Below, piece by piece: positions 56,625-64,000 of a DNA stretch of 64,000 bases (position 1 is the first letter of the stretch; the number at the start of each line of letters is the position of its first letter). Source of the stretch: Sphingomonas sp. CCH21-G11. GTDB taxonomy: Bacteria > Pseudomonadota > Alphaproteobacteria > Sphingomonadales > Sphingomonadaceae. The translations under genes were made by a program, and so were the position numbers. The stretch covers positions 8,513 through 72,512 of the forward strand of contig NZ_LSHX01000018.1 of the NCBI RefSeq assembly GCF_001555965.1, written 5' to 3'. A model generated the notes under the pieces. It saw only the letters and a program-made list of their open reading frames with translations, was not told where the DNA came from and made no database searches.

Positions 56625-57272
56625 ATGAAACCCCTTTCAGCCTTTCTGACCCTGACCCTCGGCGGTGCGGCGCTGGTGTCGCTGCCCGCATCGGCACAGA
56701 CGGGCACCACGCCCGCCACGACGCCCGCAGCCACCGCGCCAGCCACGGCGAACCCGACGGTCGGCGGTGCGGAAATGGTGCCGACCAAGACCATCGTCGA
56801 AAATGCGGCGGCTGCAAACAATCTGAAAACCCTGGTCTCCGCGGTGAAGGCGGCTGGCCTTGATGCGACGCTGTCGGGTCCGGGTCCCTTCACCGTGTTC
56901 GCGCCGACCGACAGCGCCTTTGCGCGTCTCGCGCCCGGCACCGTCGACACGCTGCTGAAGCCGGAGAACAAGCCCCTGCTCACCAAGGTACTGACCTATC
57001 ACGTCATCGCGGGTGCGCTGGATGCACAGACGCTGGCGAAACAGCTGACCGAAGCTGGCGGCACGCTGACGCTGACCACGGTTGCCGGCGATCCGATCAC
57101 GGCGAAGCTCGAGAACAACGCGGTCGTGCTCAACGACGTCAACGGCAACAAGAGCTATGTCACGCAGTATGACGTGAAGCAGGCCAATGGCATCGTCCAT
57201 GTCGTGAACGGCGTGCTGATCCCGCGCCAGGATGCGCCGGCGGCCGCGCCTGCCGAAACCCCGGCCGAGTAA
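56625..57272 (+). CDS. Exported fasciclin (FAS1) domain protein
   Basis: A 215-residue secreted protein. Sec signal to about residue 24 (SLPASAQ), an Ala/Thr/Pro spacer, then one FAS1 domain with the H1 and H2 boxes recognisable as GPGPFTVFAPTDSAFARL and LTYHVIAGALDA, ending IVHVVNGVLIPR. FAS1 proteins mediate adhesion or surface interactions. CCGGAG lies eight bases before this ATG; an earlier ATG (56607) is less likely. Stand-alone gene. Confidence 0.9.
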   Translation: MKPLSAFLTLTLGGAALVSLPASAQTGTTPATTPAATAPATANPTVGGAEMVPTKTIVENAAAANNLKTLVSAVKAAGLDATLSGPGPFTVFAPTDSAFARLAPGTVDTLLKPENKPLLTKVLTYHVIAGALDAQTLAKQLTEAGGTLTLTTVAGDPITAKLENNAVVLNDVNGNKSYVTQYDVKQANGIVHVVNGVLIPRQDAPAAAPAETPAE

Positions 57273-57280
57273 TCGGTCGT

Positions 57281-57316
57281 CCGCGCCGCCCCGGCCCCAG
57301 TGGCCGGGCGGCGCGG
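57281..57316. terminator. Hairpin between convergent fasciclin and moaE genes
   Basis: A GC-rich near-perfect stem CCGCGCCGCCCCGGCC / GGCCGGGCGGCGCGG (one bulged C, loop about 5 bases). Placement between converging genes suggests a shared terminator, though T-tracts are absent. Confidence 0.5.
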
Positions 57317-57320
57317 AGCG

Positions 57321-57764
57321 TTACGCCGTTCGCCAGCGATCCGCAGCTTCCGCGTCGGCAACGCGCGCAGTTACCCAGTCGGCACGCTCCCCGCGCTGTT
57401 CGCGCTTCCAGAACGGCGCGTCGGTCTTGAGCCGGTCGATCAGCATTGCGCACGCGGCCAGCGCGTCGCGGCGATGGGCGGCGGCACAGGCAACCAGCAC
57501 GACCCGGTCGCCGGGAACCATCGTCCCCACCCTGTGCGTCACACTCACCGCGGCCAGCCCGAAACGTTCCGCCGCTTCCTCCGCGATCGCCGCCAGCACT
57601 TGCTCGGTCATGCCGGGATAATGTTCGAGCGTCAGCGCGGTCACGCCGTCGTCGGGGCGGACGATACCGGTGAAGCTTGCCACCGCACCGGCCCCGTTGC
57701 CCTCGACCTCCGCCAGCGTGGCAGCGACGTCGATCGCCGTCGTCATGACCGCGATCCGGATCAT
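57321..57764 (-). CDS. moaE: Molybdopterin synthase catalytic subunit
   Basis: MoaE (147 aa) inserts sulfur into precursor Z with MoaD to form molybdopterin. Motifs: GAVASFTGIVRPDDG, HYPGMTEQ, VTHRVGTMVPGDRVVLV, and the catalytic lysine in DAPFWKREQR. It overlaps moaD by four bases. Confidence 0.96.
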   Translation of the reverse strand: MIRIAVMTTAIDVAATLAEVEGNGAGAVASFTGIVRPDDGVTALTLEHYPGMTEQVLAAIAEEAAERFGLAAVSVTHRVGTMVPGDRVVLVACAAAHRRDALAACAMLIDRLKTDAPFWKREQRGERADWVTARVADAEAADRWRTA

Positions 57765-58018
57765 CCGCCGGTCACCGGGGGAAAGATCGCAACCTCGCGC
57801 GCGCCGGCGAGCGGCGTATCGAGCGCGGCGAATTTCTGGTCGATCGCGACGCGCAGCCGGTCGCGGTCGGCGAACGCCGCGGCATGCGCTTCGGATTGTT
57901 TCGCCAGCCAGTCGATCAGCTGCACGGCGGTGGTGACCGCTTCAGGCGGCGTGACCTGCTCCTCGCCCGTGCCGATACGTTCGCGCACCCACGCGAAATA
58001 GAGGAGCCTGAGCGCCAT
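57761..58018 (-). CDS. moaD: Molybdopterin synthase sulfur carrier subunit
   Basis: An 85-residue ubiquitin-like sulfur carrier ending in the required Gly-Gly (FPPVTGG), with LYFAWVRERIGTGEEQV near the start. The pgsA stop directly abuts its ATG. Other molybdopterin genes are not in the window. Confidence 0.95.
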   Translation of the reverse strand: MALRLLYFAWVRERIGTGEEQVTPPEAVTTAVQLIDWLAKQSEAHAAAFADRDRLRVAIDQKFAALDTPLAGAREVAIFPPVTGG

Positions 58019-58573
58019 TCAGCTGTCCATGTGCTTCAGGCCGACGCGCAGATAGTCCCAGCCCGTCACCAGCGTCAGCAGCGCCGCCAGCCACAGCGTG
58101 ACGATGCCGACCGTCAGCACCCAGGCGAGGTGCGGAACCGCCCCCGCCAGCACCAGCGCCCCGAGCGCGATCAGCTGCAGCGTCGTTTTCCATTTGGCCA
58201 ACCGCGATACCGGCACCGAAACGCTGAGCTGCGCCAGAAATTCGCGCAGGCCCGACACCATGATCTCGCGCAGCAGGATGATCAGCGCGGCGATGACGTG
58301 CACCCCCTGGATCCACGCGGTCGCGACCAGCATTAGCACGACCGCGGCGACCATGACCTTGTCGGCGATCGGATCGAGAAACACGCCCAGCTTCGACACC
58401 GCCCCCTGCGCGCGGGCGAGATAGCCGTCGAAATAATCGGTGATGCCCATCAGGCAGTAGAGCGCGAACGCCGCCGCATAGCCGCTCGTCCAGTCCGGCC
58501 ACCACAGGCACCAGACCAGCAACGGCACGGCAAAGATGCGCGAGAGCGTCAGGATGTTGGGCAATGTCAGCAT
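58019..58573 (-). CDS. pgsA: CDP-diacylglycerol--glycerol-3-phosphate 3-phosphatidyltransferase
   Basis: Membrane enzyme of phosphatidylglycerol synthesis (184 aa). The CDP-alcohol phosphotransferase signature is spread over DYFDGYLARAQGAVSKLG and FLDPIADKVMVAA. N-terminal LTLPNILTLSRIFAVPLL is typical. Operon pgsA-moaD-moaE with no gaps; divergent from an LplT-like transporter. Confidence 0.95.
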   Translation of the reverse strand: MLTLPNILTLSRIFAVPLLVWCLWWPDWTSGYAAAFALYCLMGITDYFDGYLARAQGAVSKLGVFLDPIADKVMVAAVVLMLVATAWIQGVHVIAALIILLREIMVSGLREFLAQLSVSVPVSRLAKWKTTLQLIALGALVLAGAVPHLAWVLTVGIVTLWLAALLTLVTGWDYLRVGLKHMDS

Positions 58574-58683
58574 GTCGCCGCCTGTCCTAGTCGAAATCCC
58601 GCCAGCTGCCAGCCCATTGCGGCCTTTCCCCGCCCTCGGCTATGGCAAGGGCCGTTCCGGTATTTCAGCAGGTCGCACCAGAC

Positions 58684-59976
58684 ATGAACAACGCGCTCGG
58701 ATTGCTCAAGGAGCGCCGTTTCCTGCCGCTTTTCATCACCCAGTTCCTCGGTGCCTTCAACGACAACCTGTTCAAGACCGCGATGGTCCTGTTCGCGACC
58801 TATCACATCTTCAACGATCCGGCGGTCGAATCCAATTTCAACGCGCTGGCGACGGGACTTGCGCTGCTGCCCTTCTTCGCGCTGTCGGCACTGTCGGGGC
58901 AGCTGGCCGATACGATGGACAAGGCGCGGATCATCCGGCTGGTGAAGACCGCGGAAATCGTGATCATGCTGTTCGGCGCGGCGGGCCTGATGCTGGCGCA
59001 GATGGGCCAGGTCACCGCGGGCCTCGTCATCATGCTGAGCGCGGTGCTGATGCTCGGTGTGCACTCGACCTTCTTCGGCCCGATCAAATACGCGATCCTG
59101 CCCCAGCATCTGAAGGAGGACGAGGTGCTCGGCGGCACCGGCATGGTCGAGGCCGCGACCTATCTGTCGATCCTGATGGGGACGGTGATTGCGGGCTGGA
59201 TCGCGGTCGAATGGGCGGCGGCGCTGGTGATCGTGGTGGCGCTGATCGGCTGGTGGGCGGGCCGGTTCGTGCCGCCCGCACCGCGCATGGGCCCGCCGCT
59301 CGCGCTCAACTACAATCCCTTCACCGCATCGTGGCGGCTGGTCTCTGCGACGATGCACATCCCCCGACTCTTCCTCGCGATCTGCGCGATCAGCTTTTTC
59401 TGGGCGATCGGCGCGGTGCTGATTGTGATCTTCCCGCCGCTGGTCAAGAACGTGCTGACCGCCGACGAACGCGTCGCCAGCCTGACCATCGCCATCTTCT
59501 CGATCGGGGTGGCGGTCGGATCGGTGATCATCAACGCCATGCTGCGCGGTCGCATCTCCGCCAGATATTCACCGGCATCGGTGCTGGTGATGGCCGTGTT
59601 CATCGTTGCCTTCTCGATCGAGTCGCGGATGTGGACCGCCGCCCCGGCTGGCACGCTCTATGGCATCGACGCCTTCATCCTTCAGCCCCAGGCGATGCTG
59701 GTGCTCGGCACGCTGGCGGCGATCGCGATCTTTGGCGGCATGTTCGTGGTGCCGCTCTATGCGTTCCTGACCACGACCGTGACCAAGGATCAGACCGCGC
59801 GCACCGTCGCCGCGAACAACGTCGTCAATTCAGGCGCGATGGTCGTGGGGGCGGCAACGGTCATCACCGCGACCACCGTGCTGAAGGTCACGCCGGAGGA
59901 CATGCTGCTGATCGTCGCTGGAATGTGCCTGATTTCAGCGTGGATCGCGCAGAAACTGCACCGCGTGTGCGACTGA
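58684..59976 (+). CDS. MFS transporter, lysophospholipid transporter LplT-like
   Basis: A 430-residue major facilitator protein with about 12 helices. The start FLPLFITQFLGAFNDNLFKT and HSTFFGPIKYAILPQHL are hallmarks of LplT and of the MFS part of Aas-type fusions. LplT flips lysophospholipids inward for re-acylation. No acyltransferase domain is fused here, and none follows. Start at MNNALGLL chosen over an upstream in-frame ATG at 58642. Next to pgsA, which fits phospholipid metabolism. Confidence 0.88.
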   Translation: MNNALGLLKERRFLPLFITQFLGAFNDNLFKTAMVLFATYHIFNDPAVESNFNALATGLALLPFFALSALSGQLADTMDKARIIRLVKTAEIVIMLFGAAGLMLAQMGQVTAGLVIMLSAVLMLGVHSTFFGPIKYAILPQHLKEDEVLGGTGMVEAATYLSILMGTVIAGWIAVEWAAALVIVVALIGWWAGRFVPPAPRMGPPLALNYNPFTASWRLVSATMHIPRLFLAICAISFFWAIGAVLIVIFPPLVKNVLTADERVASLTIAIFSIGVAVGSVIINAMLRGRISARYSPASVLVMAVFIVAFSIESRMWTAAPAGTLYGIDAFILQPQAMLVLGTLAAIAIFGGMFVVPLYAFLTTTVTKDQTARTVAANNVVNSGAMVVGAATVITATTVLKVTPEDMLLIVAGMCLISAWIAQKLHRVCD

Positions 59977-59991
59977 ACCCCGCGCTGCGGG

Positions 59992-60174
59992 TCAGGCGAT
60001 CATCGAATAGAAACAGATGAAAAAGGCGGTGAAGCTCATCACGAACAGCTTCAGGTCCTGATCATCGGCGTTCGACGCACGCACCCGCGGGCGAACGAGC
60101 TTAAGCCGTGCGCGCAGCGGGTGGCGGGGCGCCGGGGCGAATGCGGTTTGCCCGCGTTGGATCAGGTGCGACAT
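59992..60174 (-). CDS. Small protein with C-terminal membrane helix
   Basis: A 60-residue protein: a basic, Arg/Pro-rich N-terminal two-thirds (HPLRARLKLVRPRVR), then DDQDLKLFVMSFTAFFICFYS, which forms one hydrophobic helix at the extreme C-terminus. No family recognised. Support for being real: it lies alone in the gap, has a CtrA-like site 9 bases upstream and is not a shadow of a larger gene. The tail-anchored layout suggests an inner-membrane small protein. Confidence 0.55.
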   Translation of the reverse strand: MSHLIQRGQTAFAPAPRHPLRARLKLVRPRVRASNADDQDLKLFVMSFTAFFICFYSMIA

Positions 60175-60182
60175 GGTGCGAA

Positions 60183-60199
60183 GTTAACGCTTTGTTTAC
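60183..60199 (-). promoter_or_regulatory. Candidate CtrA-type binding site
   Basis: On the plus strand TTAA-CGCTTTG-TTTAC, one base off the CtrA consensus TTAA-N7-TTAAC. It lies 9 bases before the ATG of the 60-residue protein. A second GTTAACGC half-site copy is at 60223-60230, 40 bases away. Prediction only. Confidence 0.4.
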
Positions 60200-60317
60200 G
60201 ATTTCGCGCCTGAAAAATCATGGTTAACGCCCGTCTCGAAACGGGACGCAGCCAGCGGGGGCACCGTGTCCGAGCCGGCCCATTCCTATCGGCGGAGCGT
60301 CTTGCTAGACCGTCGGC

Positions 60318-61832
60318 ATGACCAATGATCGGATCGAGCGGATTGTGATCCTGGGCGGCGGGACCGCCGGGTGGATGACCGCGGCGGCACTCGGCCGCAC
60401 CCTGGGCGCGACGGCCAGGGTGACGCTGCTCGAGTCGGAGGATATCGGCAGCGTCGGCGTCGGCGAGGCCACGATCCCGCCGATCCACTGGTTCAACGAG
60501 CTGGTCGGGATCGACGAAGCCACTTTCGTTGCGGAAACCAAGGCGAGCTTCAAGCTCGGCATCGAATTCGCCGACTGGACGCGGCCCGATCACCGCTACT
60601 TCCACCCGTTCGGCCAATATGGCGTCAACCTGCCCGGCGTCGCCTTTCACCATCGCTGGCTCAAGGCGCGGCGCGAGGGACTCGATATGCCGCTCGATGC
60701 GTTGTCGCTGCCCACCCAGCTGGCTTACGACAACCGCTTCGCCAAACCCGCGTCGGATCCGCGCTCGATCCTGTCGACGCTGGGCTATGCCTATCATTTC
60801 GACGCCGCGCTCTACGCCCGCTATTTGCGCGGCCTTGCGGAGGCGCGCGGGGTCACGCGCGTCGAGGGCAAGCTTGCCCATGTCGAGCGCAATGGCGAAA
60901 GCGGCTTCGTCACCGCGCTCGTCACCGAACGCGGCGAGCGGCTGGACGGCGACCTGTTCATCGACTGCTCGGGCTTTCGTGCGCTGCTGATCGAGGGTGA
61001 GCTGGAGGCGGGCTATGACGACTGGTCGCACTGGCTGCCCTGCGACCGCGCGGTCGCCATGCCATGCGCACGCGTGGCGGAGACGACGCCCTATACCCGG
61101 TCGACCGCGCGTGCCGCGGGCTGGCAGTGGCGCATCCCCCTCCAGCATCGCACCGGCAACGGCTATGTCTATTCCAGCCAGTTCGTCAGCGACGACGAAG
61201 CCGCCGCCACGCTTGCCGCGAATCTCGATGGCGAGGCGCTGGGCGATCCCCGCTTCCTGCGCTTCACGGCCGGGCGGCGGCGGCGTGCCTGGATCGGCAA
61301 TGTCGTCGCGATCGGGCTCGCGGCCGGCTTCCTCGAGCCGCTGGAATCGACCAGCATCCACCTGATCCAGTCGGGGATCGTCAAGCTGCTCGCGCTGCTG
61401 CCCGACAAATCGTGCGATCCCGCGCTCGCCGATCGGTTCAACGCGGTGTTCAGCCGCGACATGGACAATATCAAGGACTTCCTGATCCTCCATTACCACG
61501 CGACCACCGACAAGCCCGAGCCGCTGTGGGAGTACTGCCGTCACATGGCGCTGCCCGACGGGTTGATCGAGCGCGAGCATCATTTCCGCACCACCGGGCG
61601 GATCATGGTCGAAACCGATGAACTGTTCCGCGAAGCGAGCTGGCTCGCGGTGTTCCACGGCCAGGGCATCGTGCCCCGCGGCTACAACCCGATCGCGGAC
61701 ACGTTCGATTCCGAAACCAACCGCCGCCAGGTTGAACAGGTCGCCGCGGCGATCGCGCGCGCGGTGCCGGCGCTGCCGCGCCACGATGCCGCCATCGCCA
61801 AGTTGATCGGCGCGACGCGCGCGGTCGCCTGA
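60318..61832 (+). CDS. Flavin-dependent tryptophan-halogenase-family protein
   Basis: A 504-residue FAD enzyme of the PrnA/RebH family. FAD motif GGGTAGWM (13-20); the catalytic lysine is K79 (ASFKLGIEF), the same number as in PrnA and RebH; the halogenase signature WxWxIP is GWQWRIP (W269, W271); and the active-site glutamate is E343 in EPLESTSIHL. All residues for hypohalous-acid chemistry are present. Halogen and substrate are unknown. A flavin reductase gene is absent from the window. DUF6445 follows 2 bases after the stop. Confidence 0.9.
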   Translation: MTNDRIERIVILGGGTAGWMTAAALGRTLGATARVTLLESEDIGSVGVGEATIPPIHWFNELVGIDEATFVAETKASFKLGIEFADWTRPDHRYFHPFGQYGVNLPGVAFHHRWLKARREGLDMPLDALSLPTQLAYDNRFAKPASDPRSILSTLGYAYHFDAALYARYLRGLAEARGVTRVEGKLAHVERNGESGFVTALVTERGERLDGDLFIDCSGFRALLIEGELEAGYDDWSHWLPCDRAVAMPCARVAETTPYTRSTARAAGWQWRIPLQHRTGNGYVYSSQFVSDDEAAATLAANLDGEALGDPRFLRFTAGRRRRAWIGNVVAIGLAAGFLEPLESTSIHLIQSGIVKLLALLPDKSCDPALADRFNAVFSRDMDNIKDFLILHYHATTDKPEPLWEYCRHMALPDGLIEREHHFRTTGRIMVETDELFREASWLAVFHGQGIVPRGYNPIADTFDSETNRRQVEQVAAAIARAVPALPRHDAAIAKLIGATRAVA

Positions 61833-61834
61833 CC

Positions 61835-62527
61835 ATGGCGGCATCCGCGGTGCCCGCGCCCACGATCGTCGGTCGACGGATCGGCAACGAACATGAGCCG
61901 ATCGTGATCGTCGACGATTTCGCGCCCGACCCGGCGGCACTGCGCGACTTTGCCGCCGAGCGCACGTTCGGCGTCCCGGTGACCGCCTATCCCGGCATTC
62001 GCGCGCCCGCGCCGCGGACCTATCTCGACGCCGCGCGGCCGATCCTGGCGACGATCTTCGGGCAGGCGTTCGGGCTCACCGGCGCGGCGCGCGTGATCGA
62101 CCTCTGCTTCGCGATCGTGACGACGCCGCGCGAGCGCCTGACTCTCGAACAGCGCATCCCGCACATCGACGGTGCCGAGCCGGGGCGCGTGGCGATGGTG
62201 CATTTCCTGAGCGAGGCGGATCACGGCGGCACCGCGTTTTTCCGGCATCGTTCGACCGGGTTCGAAACGATCGGGCCCGACCGTACCGCAGCATATTATG
62301 CGACGCTCGACCGCGAGGTCCGCCGCGACGGCCCACCGCCCGCCGATTACATCCGGGGGTCCACCGCGCAATTCGAATGCCTGTGCGAAGTCGTGGCAAA
62401 ACCCAACCGCGCGGTATTTTACCGCAGCGCACTGCTGCACAGCGGGGTGATTCCGCCGGACCTGCCGCTCAGCCCCGACCCGCGCGTCGGCCGGCTGACG
62501 ATCACCGGCTTCTTCGCGGCGCGCTGA
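61835..62527 (+). CDS. DUF6445 protein, halogenase-linked
   Basis: A 230-residue soluble protein; the arrangement RIPHIDGAEPGRVAMVHFLS and DHGGTAFFRHRSTGFE, plus a late SALLHSGVIP and a basic RVGRLTITGFF ending, resembles a 2-oxoglutarate/Fe(II) oxygenase-like double-stranded helix (HxD with later H). I match it to DUF6445, which often accompanies halogenase-like flavoproteins in this order of bacteria. Tightly coupled to the halogenase gene. Activity not established. Confidence 0.75.
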   Translation: MAASAVPAPTIVGRRIGNEHEPIVIVDDFAPDPAALRDFAAERTFGVPVTAYPGIRAPAPRTYLDAARPILATIFGQAFGLTGAARVIDLCFAIVTTPRERLTLEQRIPHIDGAEPGRVAMVHFLSEADHGGTAFFRHRSTGFETIGPDRTAAYYATLDREVRRDGPPPADYIRGSTAQFECLCEVVAKPNRAVFYRSALLHSGVIPPDLPLSPDPRVGRLTITGFFAAR

Positions 62528-62530
62528 GCG

Positions 62531-64000
62531 TCAGTTCGCGGGCGGCTGGACCGCCAGATACACCGTGCTCCACAACTGCGCGGCGTTGGATTCGTCGACA
62601 TCCTGCTTGCCCGCGCCGAACGCCACGACCTGATAGCGGCCATCGGCGAATGCCCAGGACCAGAGCTCCGAATTCTGGACCTCGCGCCCGACCTCGATCA
62701 CGCGCCACAGCTCGGCCTGCGCCGTGCGCAGCCGCGCCCGCGTCGGCGGCGGCAAGTCGTCGCGCGCCAGCTGGCGTTCGAAACCGGCGGCGAGCAGCGC
62801 CTGCTGCCATGACCACACGACCGCGCCATGATATTTGGCGGGGGTGAAGTCCGCCTGGAGCTTGGGGCTGGCCAGCGCGGCATTGGCGACGACCAGTCCG
62901 ATATCGGTCATCAATCCGGCCGGGAAAGGGCGCATGATCGACTGGACCATGACATCCAGGTCGGCGGGCGCGGGCCGTGTGAACAGCAGCGCGAAGCCCT
63001 CGTCCGAATGCAGGATCGGCACCGGCTTGCCCAGCGCATCGAGCGCGATTGCATGATAGACGAGCGGCGTGCGGCCCAGCGTCGCCAGCGCGGGTTCGGC
63101 CGGAATGCCCAGCGTCGCGGCATAGCTTTTGATGGCACTGCGCGCGCGATCGGCCGGCATCGTCACCCGGAAACGCGACGGCGCCTGGCCGCGCCATACC
63201 CGCGCCATCCGGCCGGCGTCGGCCAAAGCCTTGCGGTCGTCGGGGGTCAGATAGGGGTCGAGCAGCCCGCTGGCAGCCAGCCGCGCGGCGGCATCGAGCG
63301 CGGCGGGAACGAACACTGCGTTGACGTCATAGGCGTAACGCCCGCCGCCCAGCCCTTCATTGCTGTCGCGCCACTGCCCAGCCTGACGCCCGGGCTTGAG
63401 CGCGATCAGCTTGGCGGTGGTTGGCGACGCGGCAAAGGGGCCGGCCGATTTCAGGACGAAGCGAAGGTTGCGCACCAGCAGCGCACCGGCCGGGTCGCGC
63501 GCGCCCGGCTGCGCCTCGCTCACCACTGCGCGGGCGAGATAGGCGCGCGCCGCCGCCGCGTCGCCGCGCTCGAGCAGATAGCTCGCCGCCACCGGCGCCA
63601 GCATGTAATCGTCGTCGACCATGGCGTAGTCGAGCGTCGCCGCGTCGCTCGCCTCGCCCTTCGCGCCGCGCTCCAGCAGGGCAAACTCGCTCAGCGCTTC
63701 TTCGTGCGCCACCTCGCCATCGCGATCGAGCCGCGCGAGCACCGCGTTCAGCCCCGCTTCGATGGCGCCGGGCTGCAATGCGGGCATCAGCAGCCGCACC
63801 GACATCAGCGTATCGCGTCCGAAATAGGTGTTGAAGCGCCACGAGCCCGCCAGGAACTTCTCGCGATAGCTGAGGAAGCGCAGCGCGTTGCGCGCAGCCG
63901 GGTCGGCGGCGGCGCGATCGTTCAGCAGCTCGGCTTCGCTGAGGCCGGTCAGCGCCGGGTCGCCGGTCGCCGCGATGATCTCCAGCCGGATCCGCCCCCC
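62531..64000 (-). CDS. Glycosidase-like protein, 5-prime end outside the window
   Basis: At least 490 residues, open to the window edge. The segment WRFNTYFGRDTLMS near the visible start resembles the [WY]FGRDT motif of (alpha/alpha)6-barrel sugar hydrolases such as glycogen-debranching or GH63-type enzymes. The rest is helical (for example YMLAPVAASYLLERGDAAAARA). The stop is 3 bases from the DUF6445 stop on the other strand. Substrate and export signal cannot be judged because the N-terminus is missing. Confidence 0.65.
   Translation of the reverse strand, partial: GGRIRLEIIAATGDPALTGLSEAELLNDRAAADPAARNALRFLSYREKFLAGSWRFNTYFGRDTLMSVRLLMPALQPGAIEAGLNAVLARLDRDGEVAHEEALSEFALLERGAKGEASDAATLDYAMVDDDYMLAPVAASYLLERGDAAAARAYLARAVVSEAQPGARDPAGALLVRNLRFVLKSAGPFAASPTTAKLIALKPGRQAGQWRDSNEGLGGGRYAYDVNAVFVPAALDAAARLAASGLLDPYLTPDDRKALADAGRMARVWRGQAPSRFRVTMPADRARSAIKSYAATLGIPAEPALATLGRTPLVYHAIALDALGKPVPILHSDEGFALLFTRPAPADLDVMVQSIMRPFPAGLMTDIGLVVANAALASPKLQADFTPAKYHGAVVWSWQQALLAAGFERQLARDDLPPPTRARLRTAQAELWRVIEVGREVQNSELWSWAFADGRYQVVAFGAGKQDVDESNAAQLWSTVYLAVQPPAN

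Overview
The window is high-GC, tightly packed chromosomal DNA of an alphaproteobacterium, most likely Sphingomonas or a close sphingomonad. The family-level evidence is the gene content: pyrE-pdxJ-acpS-lepB next to coxB-ctaD, a phoR-pstSCAB-phoU-phoB cluster, an HprK-related kinase/PqqD-like cassette, a carboxypeptidase-regulatory-like TonB-dependent receptor, and a tryptophan-halogenase-like/DUF6445 pair. No rRNA, tRNA, CRISPR array, insertion sequence or prophage was recognised, and no stretch above about 300 bases lacks a gene.

Layout. 0-4.7 kb: branched-chain 2-oxoacid dehydrogenase E1alpha, E1beta and E2, followed by a PP2C-like phosphatase gene. 4.7-8 kb (minus): a formaldehyde detoxification operon (frmA, a VOC protein, purU, fghA). 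8.1-10.7 kb: a divergent pair, a CoA-transferase and a citrate synthase-like protein with an N-terminal helix-turn-helix, separated by a palindromic operator. 10.7-15.8 kb (minus): maiA-like GST, membrane protein, DUF2141 exported protein, glycosyltransferase and PhoD phosphatase, preceded by a three-repeat Pho box. 15.8-18.5 kb (minus): lepB, acpS, pdxJ, pyrE. 18.6-21.6 kb: coxB-ctaD, closed by a strong hairpin. 21.7-25.4 kb: a lipoprotein, an AIM24-like protein, a YkuD protein and a CinA-like protein. 25.5-29.3 kb: map, then bioF-bioD-bioA. 29.3-35.3 kb: an HD-GYP protein, an AraC regulator and a large TonB receptor.

35.3-39.3 kb (minus): glmU and glmS, with a vapBC-type toxin-antitoxin pair wedged between them. 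39.4-41.9 kb (minus): the little-studied HPr-rel-A cassette (exported Tat protein, PqqD-like protein, HprK-like kinase, nucleotidyltransferase). 42.0-49.3 kb (plus): phoR, pstS, pstC, pstA, pstB, phoU, phoB, with a three-repeat Pho box in front of pstS. 49.5-54.2 kb: small exported protein, SDR dehydrogenase, membrane protein, DUF2794, cysE and a TauE/SafE transporter. 54.2-56.6 kb: ahpD, ahpC and divergent oxyR. 56.6-60.2 kb: fasciclin protein, moaE-moaD-pgsA, an LplT-like transporter and a 60-residue protein. 60.3-64 kb: halogenase-like flavoprotein, DUF6445 protein and the 3-prime part of a glycosidase-like gene cut by the window end.

Two themes stand out. The first is phosphate: the window carries sensor, regulator and transporter genes and also a second, distant operon with its own 11-bp-phased Pho box. 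That operon encodes a phosphatase and a glycosyltransferase, which suggests envelope remodelling under phosphate starvation. The second is under-described cassettes: the HPr-rel-A system, the self-regulating citrate synthase-like gene, and palindromic repeat families, one pair of which lies inside the coding sequence of the E2 linker.
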